Assembly: GCF_014200435.1 (NCBI RefSeq)
Contig: NZ_JACHBR010000002.1
Location: 238,501-302,500 of the forward strand
From: Sphaerisporangium krabiense
GTDB lineage: Bacteria > Actinomycetota > Actinomycetes > Streptosporangiales > Streptosporangiaceae
DNA: 64,000 nucleotides
Direction: 5' to 3'
Shown: piece after piece, positions 1 through 8,130 of the stretch
How the letters are laid out: each line of letters opens with the position of its first letter
Numbering within the stretch: the stretch's first letter is position 1
Made by a program: the position numbers and the translations under genes
Notes under the pieces: model-generated
What the model was told of the DNA's origin: nothing
The model's input: only the letters and a program-made list of their open reading frames with translations
Databases searched by the model: none

Positions 1-1925
1 TCCATCGGGCCGGCGGCGTCGGCGAAGCCCTGGACCAGGCTGTTGAAGACGCCGAAGAGCAACATGGCCGCCAAGCCGATCACCGCGCCGGCCAGCAGGC
101 CCGTCGGCAGACCCGCGGTGAGGCCGAACGCGAGCCCGTCCGCCAGGCCGAGCACGACGCCGAACGCGAGGCCGACGGTCATGCTTCCCCTGGTCGCGAT
201 GGCCTTCCAGCGCAAGGGCCGCAGCCGGCGCGGGCCGGTCCTCCTGCGCGCCTCGGTCAGCGTCGCCGCGATCCCGGACGGCAGGCCGAGGCCGAGTGCG
301 GCGACGAGGCCGATCCCGATGCCGTCCGCGATCCCGCTGGTCGTCCCTACGGCGAGGGCGAAGGCGATCCCGGCGGTCAGGGCCGACGCGAGCGCTCCGG
401 CCAGTCCGCCCGCGAGCGCGGGCCGCGGCCTCACCCCGCGGCCCATCGCCAGGCCGACCCCCACGGCGTTGGCCACCCCGCACACCGTCCCGGCCACCAG
501 GCCGCTCTTCGGCCCGAACATCATGCCGTACGCGACGCCCAGCGGAAGCCCGGCCCCGGGCGCGGCGGGCAGCCCCGCGATGAAGGCGCGGACGGGCGCG
601 GGCGCCCATTGGCGGATGTGCCACCACGCCAGGTCCCGGGTGCCGCGGCGGTTCATCTCGGCGGCCAGGAAACCGAGCCAGCGACGGGCCTGCGCGGCGC
701 TGTACGGCACGGGCTCGCCGCCGGGGCGCGGCTGGTAGGCGGTGGGCACGACCCGCCCGAGCAGGAACGCCTCCACCTCGGCCCGCTCGGTGAACTCGCG
801 GGTGGTGAGCGCGTCGAGCTCGGCCGCGGCGGGGAAGGTGTCCCTGACCAGGGTCAGCATGAGCGGGTTGTCCAAGGCGGAGCTGAGCGCGCTGCCGGGC
901 GCCGCGCGCAGGTGGCCGGCCAGGCGCTGCCAGCCGGGTGGGGGCGGGTGGACCTGGCAGCGGATCAGATAGTCGGCCGCCTCGGTCGATGGCACCGGCA
1001 GCAGCTCCAGCGCGGCGGCCCCCTGCAGGTGACCGCCCGCCACCGCGTCCACGAGCTCACCGGTACGGGTGAGCAGCATCAGGCGAAGCGTGATGTGCTG
1101 GTCCAGTGCGCGGATCGCGACCGGTCGCAGGTCGTCGGCGATCTCGTCGAAGCCGTCGAGTACCAGGGCCACCTGCCCGCCCTGCACCATGCGCGCGGCG
1201 GCGTGCCTGCCGTAGGCGGCGGAGCGGAGGAAGGGATATTCGGTGGTGAGCCGGGCGATCAGCCACTCGTCCAGGCGCTGCTGGCGGGGATTCCAGTCGT
1301 GCGCGGTCAGCAGCACCGGCACCGGCACCCGTGCCCGCCGCGTCACGTCCAGGGCCTGCCGATGCTTCAGCGCGTCCAGCACGGTCAGGATCGCGACCGC
1401 GGACTTGCCGCGACCCGCGCCGCCCAGGACGATCAGCCGGCCCGACTCCAGGCCGGCGTAGACGCCGAAGAGGTCGGCGATGCCGCCCTCGGCCAGCGTG
1501 GCCGTGGTCGCCGCGGCGATCCCGGGCAGCGGCGCGAACCGGGCGTGTCCCGCCGCGCCGAGCGCCTCTTCGACCGGCCCGGTCACCGCCCGGCTCGACC
1601 AGCGCCACCGGACGGGGATCGGCGTGGGGTAGCGCAGCCGCCGCTCGGCCGCCGCCTGCTCCCATTGCGCCAGCACCGCCGCCGTGAGCGCGTCGCTCGC
1701 GGACGCCAGGCCGTCGACCGGCGCCGGATCCTCCTGGCGGCTGCGGCTCCACAGCCACAGCACCACGCCGCCGGTCAGCGTGAGGACGGCCGTGACGCTC
1801 TGCACGACGTCGCCGAGCGGCCCGCCGGGGGATACCGTGACCACCGCGACCACCGACGTGGTCACCCCGACCACCGCCGCCAGCCCGGCAAGCGGCCAAA
1901 CCCGCCAACGTCTCCGGCTCGGCAC
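1..1925 (-). CDS. NACHT-type P-loop NTPase, membrane-anchored, C-terminus cut by window edge
   Basis: Predicted STAND/NACHT NTPase. Reading the minus strand from a GTG at 1925, the protein opens with two hydrophobic stretches (about residues 10-35 and 45-65), then a linker of the LAQWEQAAAERRLRYP type that precedes the NTPase module in actinobacterial NACHT proteins. A Walker A motif GGAGRGKS lies near residues 168-175 and a Walker B motif ALVLDGFDEIADD about 80 residues later. The last 250 residues are Gly/Ala-rich and hydrophobic, probably a bundle of membrane helices. The reading frame is open through base 1, so the end is missing. An in-frame stop at 1974-1976 limits the start; GTG 1925 is the only reasonable start codon but has no good ribosome binding site. 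The family includes signalling and anti-phage NTPases; no effector is visible, so the role is not assigned. Confidence 0.72.
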   Translation of the reverse strand, partial: MPSRRRWRVWPLAGLAAVVGVTTSVVAVVTVSPGGPLGDVVQSVTAVLTLTGGVVLWLWSRSRQEDPAPVDGLASASDALTAAVLAQWEQAAAERRLRYPTPIPVRWRWSSRAVTGPVEEALGAAGHARFAPLPGIAAATTATLAEGGIADLFGVYAGLESGRLIVLGGAGRGKSAVAILTVLDALKHRQALDVTRRARVPVPVLLTAHDWNPRQQRLDEWLIARLTTEYPFLRSAAYGRHAAARMVQGGQVALVLDGFDEIADDLRPVAIRALDQHITLRLMLLTRTGELVDAVAGGHLQGAAALELLPVPSTEAADYLIRCQVHPPPPGWQRLAGHLRAAPGSALSSALDNPLMLTLVRDTFPAAAELDALTTREFTERAEVEAFLLGRVVPTAYQPRPGGEPVPYSAAQARRWLGFLAAEMNRRGTRDLAWWHIRQWAPAPVRAFIAGLPAAPGAGLPLGVAYGMMFGPKSGLVAGTVCGVANAVGVGLAMGRGVRPRPALAGGLAGALASALTAGIAFALAVGTTSGIADGIGIGLVAALGLGLPSGIAATLTEARRRTGPRRLRPLRWKAIATRGSMTVGLAFGVVLGLADGLAFGLTAGLPTGLLAGAVIGLAAMLLFGVFNSLVQGFADAAGPM

Positions 1926-2172
1926 AGCCCGAGTATGGCAGGAGCGCCCATATAAACGGATAGCCCGCTGGAATCACCATCGCTGCGAAACCGAAGAGGA
2001 ATGGCGATGGACGTCCATTCCGCCCCACCTGTCGAACAGCCCCGCTGATGCCTGCCGAATCCGGCATTTGCCGAGCGTGATGAGCAGAGCATCTGTCTTG
2101 GGGAAGAGGGTGCAGAAATGTCCGATTGATCGAGCGTCTGACGCCGAGGTTCCTATGCGTCCACGAGAAAGA

Positions 2173-2307
2173 TCACGGTACCGGTCGCCATTTCTCCGGC
2201 CATAACGCTGGTGAGTCGAAGTCGCCGCCCGCGAGGAGGGCGGCACGGCATGCCGCGTCCGCTTCGCCCGGGTACACCAGAAGTTCCGCGAGAGCGTACC
2301 GGTCCAT
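2173..2307 (-). CDS. Small hypothetical protein (44 aa)
   Basis: A 44-codon ATG-to-TGA frame (MDRYALAELL... ending KWRPVP) with actinomycete-like codon use, in the gap between the NACHT gene and the QSPYG-repeat gene. The ribosome binding site is weak and I do not recognise a family. It is listed because composition and position are plausible for a small protein; it may equally be non-coding. Confidence 0.25.
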   Translation of the reverse strand: MDRYALAELLVYPGEADAACRAALLAGGDFDSPALWPEKWRPVP

Positions 2308-2369
2308 GGCGCCATCGTCCCACCGCGGGGCCGCCCGTCTTCGTCACGCCCGGTTCAGGGGCTTGCTCA

Positions 2370-2416
2370 CACGAGAACGCCCCGTGCCGGTGATCCGGCT
2401 TCGGGGCGTTCTCGTG
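2370..2416. terminator. Hairpin terminator downstream of the QSPYG-repeat gene
   Basis: A perfect 15-bp inverted repeat, CACGAGAACGCCCCG (2370-2384) with CGGGGCGTTCTCGTG (2402-2416), with an additional inner CCGG pairing. It lies just after the stop codon of the minus-strand gene ending at 2435. There is no T tract, so it would be a stem-only actinomycete-type terminator. Confidence 0.75.
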
Positions 2417-2434
2417 GGATGCCCGGAGGGGCGG

Positions 2435-3550
2435 TCAGTTGCCGAGGACCAGCATGATGGGGGCGCTGATCTGGTTGGCGCTCAAGTCCATGCGCTGGCG
2501 GCGGCCTATCTGGACGCCGTAGGACTTCTCCTCGGCGGAGACGCCGGGTACCTGGAAGATGAAGACGCAGTCCATCTGGCCCTGCACGGTGCCGATCGTG
2601 AGGGCGCTGCGGGCGATGGTCTTGCCGTAGGAGTTGGTCACGACGACCGGTGTGCCCTCCTTGATGTCGGCGTTGGGACCGCTCTTGACGCTGCAGTTCT
2701 GCCCGTTGCTGATGTTGATCACGTTCGGGTCGCCCTTGACGGTGATCTCGCCGCCCACGTTGAGCGTCGAGACCGTCGGGGACGGCGACGCGGACGCGCC
2801 GGTGTCGCCGACGCCGTTCATGGAGGCGACGACGTAGCCGCCCGCGCCCAGCAGCACCACGGGGAGGCCGATCGCGAGGAGCCAGAACATCGGGCCGCGC
2901 TTGCGCTTCGCGCCGACGTCCGTGGCGGTGTCGTCCTGCCCTCGATCGTCGTACAGGGACGAGCTGTAGAGCGATTGGCCGTAGTGGGACGCCGGGCCGT
3001 AGAGGGCGGGGCCTTGCCCGGACTGGTCCTGGGACGGCGGGTCCTGGGCGGGCCAGCCGAAGGCGGACGGGCTCTCGGCCGGCGTGCCGAAGGGGGACTG
3101 GGTCTCGGCCGGCGTGCCGAACGGGGACTGGGTCTCCGGTCCGCCGAAGCCGTCCGCCGACCGGCCGTAGGGAGACTGGCTGTCGGGGCCGTAGGAGGGC
3201 TGGCCGTAGCTCTCGGCGGGCCGGCCGTAAGGGGACTGGCCCTGGGACGGCTGGCCGTAGGGGGGCTGCTCCTGGGACGAGCGGCCGTAGGCCGATCGGT
3301 TGTCGGGCGGCATCCCATAAGGGGATTGCGCGGCGGACGGCTGCCCATAAGGGCTCTCGGACGGCTGACCGTAAGGGTTCTCGGACGGCTGGCCGTAGGG
3401 GGACTGGTTGTCCGCGGACTGGCCGTATGGGGATTGGCCGGGGGAGGGCCGGGTGTACGGGGACTCACTCTGGGATGGCTCACCGTACGGGGACTGGTTT
3501 TGCTGGGAAACGTCGTAGGGGGATTGGCGGGGGCCGTTCTGGTACGCCAT
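2435..3550 (-). CDS. QSPYG-repeat membrane-anchored protein, unknown function
   Basis: 371 aa, ATG at 3550 preceded by GGAGA. The N-terminal 215 residues are a degenerate tandem repeat built on QSPYGQPS-like units, rich in Gln, Ser, Pro, Tyr and Gly, predicted to be disordered and cytoplasmic. A Lys/Arg cluster (AKRKRG) precedes one membrane helix (FWLLAIGLPVVLLGAGGYVV). The outer C-terminal domain of about 120 residues holds two Cys and ends at NQISAPIMLVLGN. The topology resembles actinobacterial single-pass proteins with Pro/Gln/Tyr-rich tails, but I recognise no catalytic domain. A terminator follows and about 360 bp separate it from the next gene, so it is probably monocistronic. Confidence 0.8.
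   Translation of the reverse strand: MAYQNGPRQSPYDVSQQNQSPYGEPSQSESPYTRPSPGQSPYGQSADNQSPYGQPSENPYGQPSESPYGQPSAAQSPYGMPPDNRSAYGRSSQEQPPYGQPSQGQSPYGRPAESYGQPSYGPDSQSPYGRSADGFGGPETQSPFGTPAETQSPFGTPAESPSAFGWPAQDPPSQDQSGQGPALYGPASHYGQSLYSSSLYDDRGQDDTATDVGAKRKRGPMFWLLAIGLPVVLLGAGGYVVASMNGVGDTGASASPSPTVSTLNVGGEITVKGDPNVINISNGQNCSVKSGPNADIKEGTPVVVTNSYGKTIARSALTIGTVQGQMDCVFIFQVPGVSAEEKSYGVQIGRRQRMDLSANQISAPIMLVLGN
2990..3530 (-). repeat. Degenerate coding tandem repeats (QSPYG units)
   Basis: Repeated ggccgtAgggggactg-like units inside the gene at 2435-3550, encoding SPYG-type motifs at irregular 8-12 residue spacing. The repeat is at amino-acid level with drifting DNA, which suggests an old expansion. 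Confidence 0.7.
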
Positions 3551-3909
3551 CGTTGGTCTCCGTGGTGGCCGGGTTTGGTGCCGTAAAGACAAGCAGCACA
3601 CCTTAGCCCGGATCCTCCTCGCGCAGGACGCGATCGGGTCGTTAATCGGTCACGGGACGATATCTTGGCGGTTACCTGCGCTTCATAGGGCGCGAGGCCG
3701 CCCGCGAGGCCGGGACCGGGCCCGCGCGGGCCGGTTCCGGCGTGCCGACCGGCACGACGCGCGGGCGTGCTCAGTGACATCACGATCGGCGACAATCCGA
3801 TTACCCCGAGGAATTGGATTGATCCGTCGCGGCCGGTCACGGGGAGAATGGGCGGTGCTCGCGCGAAGGCCGCGGTCGCGGATGCTTTCCAATTGTGACG
3901 GGGGACTTG
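3551..3909. other. Intergenic region, divergent promoters expected
   Basis: About 360 bp between the divergently transcribed repeat protein and the PP2C-like gene. It must hold both promoters. I see GC-rich imperfect palindromes around 3710-3755 but no convincing -35/-10 pair or small gene. Confidence 0.4.
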
Positions 3910-4671
3910 ATGAGGGTCGCGTACGCCACGGCGCCGGGAACTCCCGGGCGCCGTAATGAGGATTTCGTCATGGCGGGTCCCGACTGGGTCGTGGTCCTCG
4001 ACGGCGCGACCGCGCCCGCGGGCGTGGAATCCGGCTGCGTCCACGACGTGCCGTGGCTCGTGGCGCGGCTGGCCGCCGCCCTGGCCCGCGGCCTCGTGCT
4101 CGACCGCGGCGCGAGCCTGCCGGACATCCTCGGGGAGGCGATCGGCGCGACGATGAAGGCGCACGTCGACACGTGCGACCTGGCGAATCCCGATTCGCCG
4201 TCGTCCACCGTCGTGATGCTCCGCCGGCATGGGGAGAGCGCCGACTATCTGGTGCTCTGCGATTCGCCGGTGGTGCTGGCGCGCGCGGACGGCGGCGTCG
4301 AGGTGGTCCACGACGACAGGACGGAACACCTGCCCGGCGGCCGTCCGTACAGCTTCGAACTGGTCCGGTCGATGCGCAACCGGCCGGGCGGGTTCTGGGT
4401 CGCCTCCACCGATCCGGGCGCCGCGCGTGAGGCGCTGTCCGGGTCGGTCGCGGCGTCGGACCTCGACGGGGCGCTGCTGCTCACCGATGGCGTGACGCGC
4501 CTTGTGGAATGGTTCGGGCATTCCTGGGAGACGCTGCGCCGCGTCGCCGAGGAGCAGGGCCCCGCCCGGCTGATATCCCTGGTGCGGGAGGAGGAACGGA
4601 AGACCGCCGTCCCGCGCCCGGGGAAGCCTCACGATGACGCGACGGCGGCGTGGGTGTCGTTCCGGGAGTAG
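3910..4671 (+). CDS. PP2C-family protein phosphatase-like protein
   Basis: 253 aa. ATG at 3910 is preceded by GGGGGA; a GTG at 3895 is possible but less well placed. The PP2C metal-binding signatures appear in order: RRNEDFV near the N-terminus, VVLDGATA, SSTVVMLRR, LLTDGVTRLV and a C-terminal HDDATAAWV. They contribute the acidic residues that hold the two Mn/Mg ions of a Ser/Thr phosphatase. No sensor or membrane domain is attached, so it is probably a soluble single-domain enzyme; its substrate is unknown. The small zinc-ribbon gene follows 29 bp downstream and is probably cotranscribed. Confidence 0.8.
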   Translation: MRVAYATAPGTPGRRNEDFVMAGPDWVVVLDGATAPAGVESGCVHDVPWLVARLAAALARGLVLDRGASLPDILGEAIGATMKAHVDTCDLANPDSPSSTVVMLRRHGESADYLVLCDSPVVLARADGGVEVVHDDRTEHLPGGRPYSFELVRSMRNRPGGFWVASTDPGAAREALSGSVAASDLDGALLLTDGVTRLVEWFGHSWETLRRVAEEQGPARLISLVREEERKTAVPRPGKPHDDATAAWVSFRE

Positions 4672-4700
4672 CGTGCCGGGTGAGGGAGGTCAGACGACTC

Positions 4701-4994
4701 ATGACGGACAAGCCGCCCACCACGATCGGCGCGTGCTACGCGTGCAAGCGCGGGTTCGCCTACGACCCGGAGACGGTCACCCTGTTCCCCGTCGATCCCG
4801 AGACCGGGCTGCCCCCGGGGATGACGGTGCTCGGCTCGATGCGCGAGCCGTCCCCCGAGGCCCTGGCCAGGGCCGTGCGCAAGCCCGTGTGCCCGGACTG
4901 CGTCCGCAAGGCCGAACAGTTCAAGGAGGCCTCGGAACGGGCGGCCGACCCGTCCGCGGGCTGGAAGACCTGGACCCGGGGCGACGACGGCTGA
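4701..4994 (+). CDS. Small zinc-ribbon protein, hypothetical
   Basis: 97 aa; ATG at 4701 after GGGAGG. Two Cys pairs, CYAC near residue 12 and CPDC near residue 70, flank an acidic, Pro-rich loop, suggesting one structural zinc site. The C-terminus is charged and ends KTWTRGDDG. No family function is known to me. It sits between the phosphatase and the CoA-transferase on the same strand. Confidence 0.7.
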   Translation: MTDKPPTTIGACYACKRGFAYDPETVTLFPVDPETGLPPGMTVLGSMREPSPEALARAVRKPVCPDCVRKAEQFKEASERAADPSAGWKTWTRGDDG

Positions 4995-5084
4995 TCCCGG
5001 CGGCCCTCCCCGGAACGGATGTCCGGATACGCCGGGTCGGGGTAGGACTCGCGTGACGGGCTCCACGACGTCGAAAGGATCACG

Positions 5085-6344
5085 ATGGGCGCTCCTGAGG
5101 ACGTGCTCGCCCACATCCCCCCGGGCGCCGACCTGATCGTCCCGAACGCCGCGGGCGAGCCGGTCACGCTGCTCGACACGCTGGAGGCGCACGCCGGCCG
5201 CCTGGACGGGGTGCGGATCCACCGGATGGACCCCCGCCGCGAGCGCGCCTACATCCGCGGCGAGTTCGGGGACCGGCTGCGGCACGTGGACTACTTCCTC
5301 GGGCCAGGCTCCCGGCGGGCGTACTGGGACGGTGGCTGCGACCTGGTGCCGGCGCACTTCAGCGAGGCGGCGATGCTCATGCGCGCCACGACGAAGTGCA
5401 CGCTGGCGCTCGCGTCCGTCAGCCCTCCCGACCGGCACGGGTACGTGAGCATGGGCACCAACGCCGACTACACCGCCTCGTTCATCGGCGACATCCCGTT
5501 CTTCGTCGAGGTGAACCCCAACATGCCGTACACCTCCGGAGAGAACCAGATCAAGCTCGCCGACGTCGCCGGCTGGTGCCACTCGGAGGCGCCGCTGCCC
5601 GAGCTGGAGCGCACGCGGCCGGACGAGCGGGACACGGCGATCGCCGCCCACATCGCCGGGCGCGTCCCGGACGGCGCGTGCCTGCAGATCGGCGTCGGCC
5701 GCGTGCCGAGCGCGCTGCCCGCCGCCCTGTCGGGCCACCGCGACCTCGGCGTGCACACCGAGGTGCTGTCCGACGGCATCATGGAGCTGGTCGAGAAGGG
5801 CGTGGTCACCGGGGCGCGCAAGCGCCACTTCCGCAACAAGCACGTCGCGACGTTCGCGATCGGCACCCGCCGCCTGTACGACTGGCTGGACCACAACGGC
5901 GCCGTCGCGATGATGCCGGCGGCCTGGGTGAACAGCCCGAGGACGGTCGCGCGCGAGCCCGGCACGGTGTCGGTCAACGCCACCAGCGAGGTCGACCTGC
6001 TGGGACAGGCCGCCAGCGAGACGATCGCGGGACGCTACTGGTCGGGGTCCGGCGGGCAGAGCGACTTCGCGCGCGGCGCCATGTACTCCGAGGGCGGCCA
6101 GGGTTTCCTGGTCCTGCACGCGACGACCGGCGACGGGAGGAGCCGCATCAACCTCCGGCTCACCCCGGGCAGCGTCGTCACCACGCTGAAGAACACGGTG
6201 GACAACGTCGTCACCGAGTACGGCGTCGCCGAGCTGCGCGGCCGGACGATGGCCGAGCGGGCGGCCGCGCTCATCGGGATCGCCCACCCCGGCCACCGGG
6301 ACCGCCTGCGCCACGAGGCCCGCCACGCGGGCCTGCTGCGCTGA
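5085..6344 (+). CDS. Acetyl-CoA hydrolase/transferase family protein (4-hydroxybutyrate CoA-transferase-like)
   Basis: 419 aa, ATG at 5085. Family I-type CoA-transferase/hydrolase of the Cat1/AbfT group, which moves CoA between acyl-CoA and a free acid or hydrolyses it. Visible signatures are HTEVLSDG, with the Glu expected to form the glutamyl-CoA intermediate, GSGGQSDFARGA in the CoA-binding C-terminal half, and a C-terminal TEYGVAELRG motif that is a hallmark of the group. Length is slightly shorter than typical members (about 430-500 aa). It ends 33 bp before the convergent NADAR gene. The substrate cannot be read from the sequence. Confidence 0.88.
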   Translation: MGAPEDVLAHIPPGADLIVPNAAGEPVTLLDTLEAHAGRLDGVRIHRMDPRRERAYIRGEFGDRLRHVDYFLGPGSRRAYWDGGCDLVPAHFSEAAMLMRATTKCTLALASVSPPDRHGYVSMGTNADYTASFIGDIPFFVEVNPNMPYTSGENQIKLADVAGWCHSEAPLPELERTRPDERDTAIAAHIAGRVPDGACLQIGVGRVPSALPAALSGHRDLGVHTEVLSDGIMELVEKGVVTGARKRHFRNKHVATFAIGTRRLYDWLDHNGAVAMMPAAWVNSPRTVAREPGTVSVNATSEVDLLGQAASETIAGRYWSGSGGQSDFARGAMYSEGGQGFLVLHATTGDGRSRINLRLTPGSVVTTLKNTVDNVVTEYGVAELRGRTMAERAAALIGIAHPGHRDRLRHEARHAGLLR

Positions 6345-6377
6345 CGACGGGGCCCCCGGACGCGCCGTCGCCTCCGG

Positions 6378-6947
6378 CTAGGCGTCCGCGAGGACGTCCC
6401 TGGCCTTCATCAGGGCGAAGCCGAGCAGGTTCAGGCCCTGCCAGTCCGCGGCCGAGGCGGCGCGTTCGTCGGAGGCCGTCAGGCCGATGCCCCAGACGCG
6501 GTCGTGGGGGCTGGCCTCGACGAGGACGTGGTCGCGCGTGCCGAGCAGGAACTCCCTGAGCTCGGGGCGCGCGCCGAACTTGGCGACGTTGCCCCGGACC
6601 ACGATGGCGAACCGGTGCGCCGCCCACGTCTCCTCGGAGAAGCCGCGGACGGCGCGGCCGAGGGCCTTGGCCTCGCCGGGGTGCCCGGCGGCGAGGATCG
6701 CGGACGCGGTCTCGTCGTCACCGGACAGCCACGCCTTGTGGGCCATCATGTAGTGCTCCGCGGACCGGTACAGGCGCCCGTCCTCGGTGAAGTCGACCGG
6801 CCACCACTGGCTCAGGACGCCGGGGCCGATCCGGCCGTCGCGCCGTGGGCGGTGTCCCCAGAAGTACAGGTAGCGCGGGCGCCTGCCGGAACGCTCGGCG
6901 GTGACGGCCTCGGCGACCGAGTACGGGTGATCATGGATCGTGGGCAC
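6378..6947 (-). CDS. NADAR family protein (YbiA-like)
   Basis: About 189 aa from GTG 6947; an ATG at 6983 would add 12 residues but lacks a ribosome binding site. NADAR domains act on ADP-ribose-type or riboflavin-pathway N-glycosides, removing reactive intermediates or ADP-ribose marks. Family signatures are LYFWG near the start, LSQWWPVDF, YRSAEHYMMAHKA, the central AKALGR, and a C-terminal RVWGIGL followed by GLNLLGFALMKAR. It is complete and single-domain. It converges on the CoA-transferase gene. Confidence 0.88.
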   Translation of the reverse strand: MPTIHDHPYSVAEAVTAERSGRRPRYLYFWGHRPRRDGRIGPGVLSQWWPVDFTEDGRLYRSAEHYMMAHKAWLSGDDETASAILAAGHPGEAKALGRAVRGFSEETWAAHRFAIVVRGNVAKFGARPELREFLLGTRDHVLVEASPHDRVWGIGLTASDERAASAADWQGLNLLGFALMKARDVLADA

Positions 6948-7411
6948 CGTCCCAGGGTGACATGTCCGGATGGGGGACACCATCGCTTATTGGCTGCCTG
7001 CCGCAGGGGATTGTGCGGGGTTCTCGGGCGGGTCCGGAAACGGCTATTGAGGAGGCGTGGACGGGAAGAGAATGTCGTTCGGAACGGGAACCGAATACGG
7101 GGACGTTATTGCAGGGAGTCAGGGATTCCCATGGCGGCGGTGAAATGGTCGGCCCACTTTCTTTGGATGTGACATCCGAAATGGCGGTACTGCCCGGGTG
7201 GGCGGGCTCCCGGCTCTGGCCTGGGCGCGCTCCCACGGCCCGGCGGCGCGGTGCGGCGGCCCGGGTCTGAGCTGGGAAATCCGGGCCGCACCGACCGCCC
7301 CGCGAGGCGTGTCCCTATTCAGAAGTCCGCGGCGGCGTAGGGTCCCGGTTGAACCACGAATATGATTCGTGTAATGACAGCCTTGACAAAACACCTATAA
7401 GATCCCCCATC
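6948..7411. promoter_or_regulatory. Divergent intergenic region; candidate -10 for the GPP34 gene
   Basis: About 460 bp between the NADAR and GPP34 genes with no supported gene. A TATAAGAT box at 7396-7403 ends only 8 bp before the GTG at 7412, so transcription would begin at or next to the start codon, giving a leaderless mRNA. TTGACA at 7383-7388 is too close to be its -35. The rest is GC-rich without recognisable features. Confidence 0.4.
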
Positions 7412-8083
7412 GTGGCTGAAGTCGCTCTTCCCGGTCTCCGGTTGGCCGATGATCTGTTCTTTGGGATGCATTACGACATAACCGGTCGAATGCGACTGCA
7501 CGCCCGGTTGACCGGCCTCGGTCTCGCCGCGGCGCTGCTGGGCGAGCTGATGCTCGCCGGACGGATCGCCGTGCACAAGGTCGAGGGCGAGACCCGGCTC
7601 CTCCCGGCCGGCCCGCCCCATCCGGGTGCGGGCGCCGGCGCGGGGCACCCCGAGCACGGGCAGGACATGGTCACCCGCGCCGTCCTCGACCACATCGTGG
7701 CCGAGCCGTCCCACCGCTTCCGCACCTGGCTGCAGTTCATCGCCCGGACGGCCCACGCCGACGTCGCGACCCGGATGACCGCCGCCGCCCTGCTGCGCCC
7801 GCAGCGGATGCGGCTGTCCTCCCGGTACCTGCCGGTCGACGCCAACCAGGCGGCGTGGCCGGTCGGACGGCTCAACCTGGCGGTGCGGCGCCGGGAATCC
7901 CTGAACACCCAGGACCGTGTCCTGCTCGGCCTGCTGGTCGCGACGGGCGTCGGCAGGCATGTGCTGTGGGAGCACAACGCGGCGTACCTGGCGCAGTCCG
8001 CGGCCGGGCTAGCGGCCCCGCTCCAGGAACTGCTCGCGCAGACGGAGGCCGCCGTCGGAGACGCCGTCATCAGCCGCCGGTGA
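7412..8083 (+). CDS. GPP34 family protein (GOLPH3-like phosphoprotein)
   Basis: 224 aa. GTG 7412 is chosen because the family begins with LRLADDLFF; upstream in-frame codons encode nothing family-like. After it come HYDITGRMRLHARLTGLGLAAALLGEL, the conserved N-terminal block of bacterial GPP34 proteins (shown here only as family evidence, positions about 13-40), then an Ala-rich helical body with LLRPQRMRLSSRYLP and a C-terminal ATGVGRHVLW. Eukaryotic homologues bind phosphoinositides; the role of the abundant actinobacterial copies is unknown. No ribosome binding site is visible, consistent with the close -10 box. Confidence 0.85.
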   Translation: MAEVALPGLRLADDLFFGMHYDITGRMRLHARLTGLGLAAALLGELMLAGRIAVHKVEGETRLLPAGPPHPGAGAGAGHPEHGQDMVTRAVLDHIVAEPSHRFRTWLQFIARTAHADVATRMTAAALLRPQRMRLSSRYLPVDANQAAWPVGRLNLAVRRRESLNTQDRVLLGLLVATGVGRHVLWEHNAAYLAQSAAGLAAPLQELLAQTEAAVGDAVISRR

Positions 8084-8130
8084 CCTGCCTTCCGGCCTCC
8101 TCCCTTCCCCCTTGCCAGAAGGAGCCCCGG

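Noticed and set aside
1974..2315. 113-codon minus-strand frame upstream of the NACHT gene
   Set aside because: Arg/Ser-rich with no similarity; competes with a better small frame in the same stretch and has no ribosome binding site.
6962..7270. 102-codon plus-strand frame in the NADAR-GPP34 gap
   Set aside because: Composition typical of non-coding GC-rich DNA and no supported start; the opposite strand is equally open.
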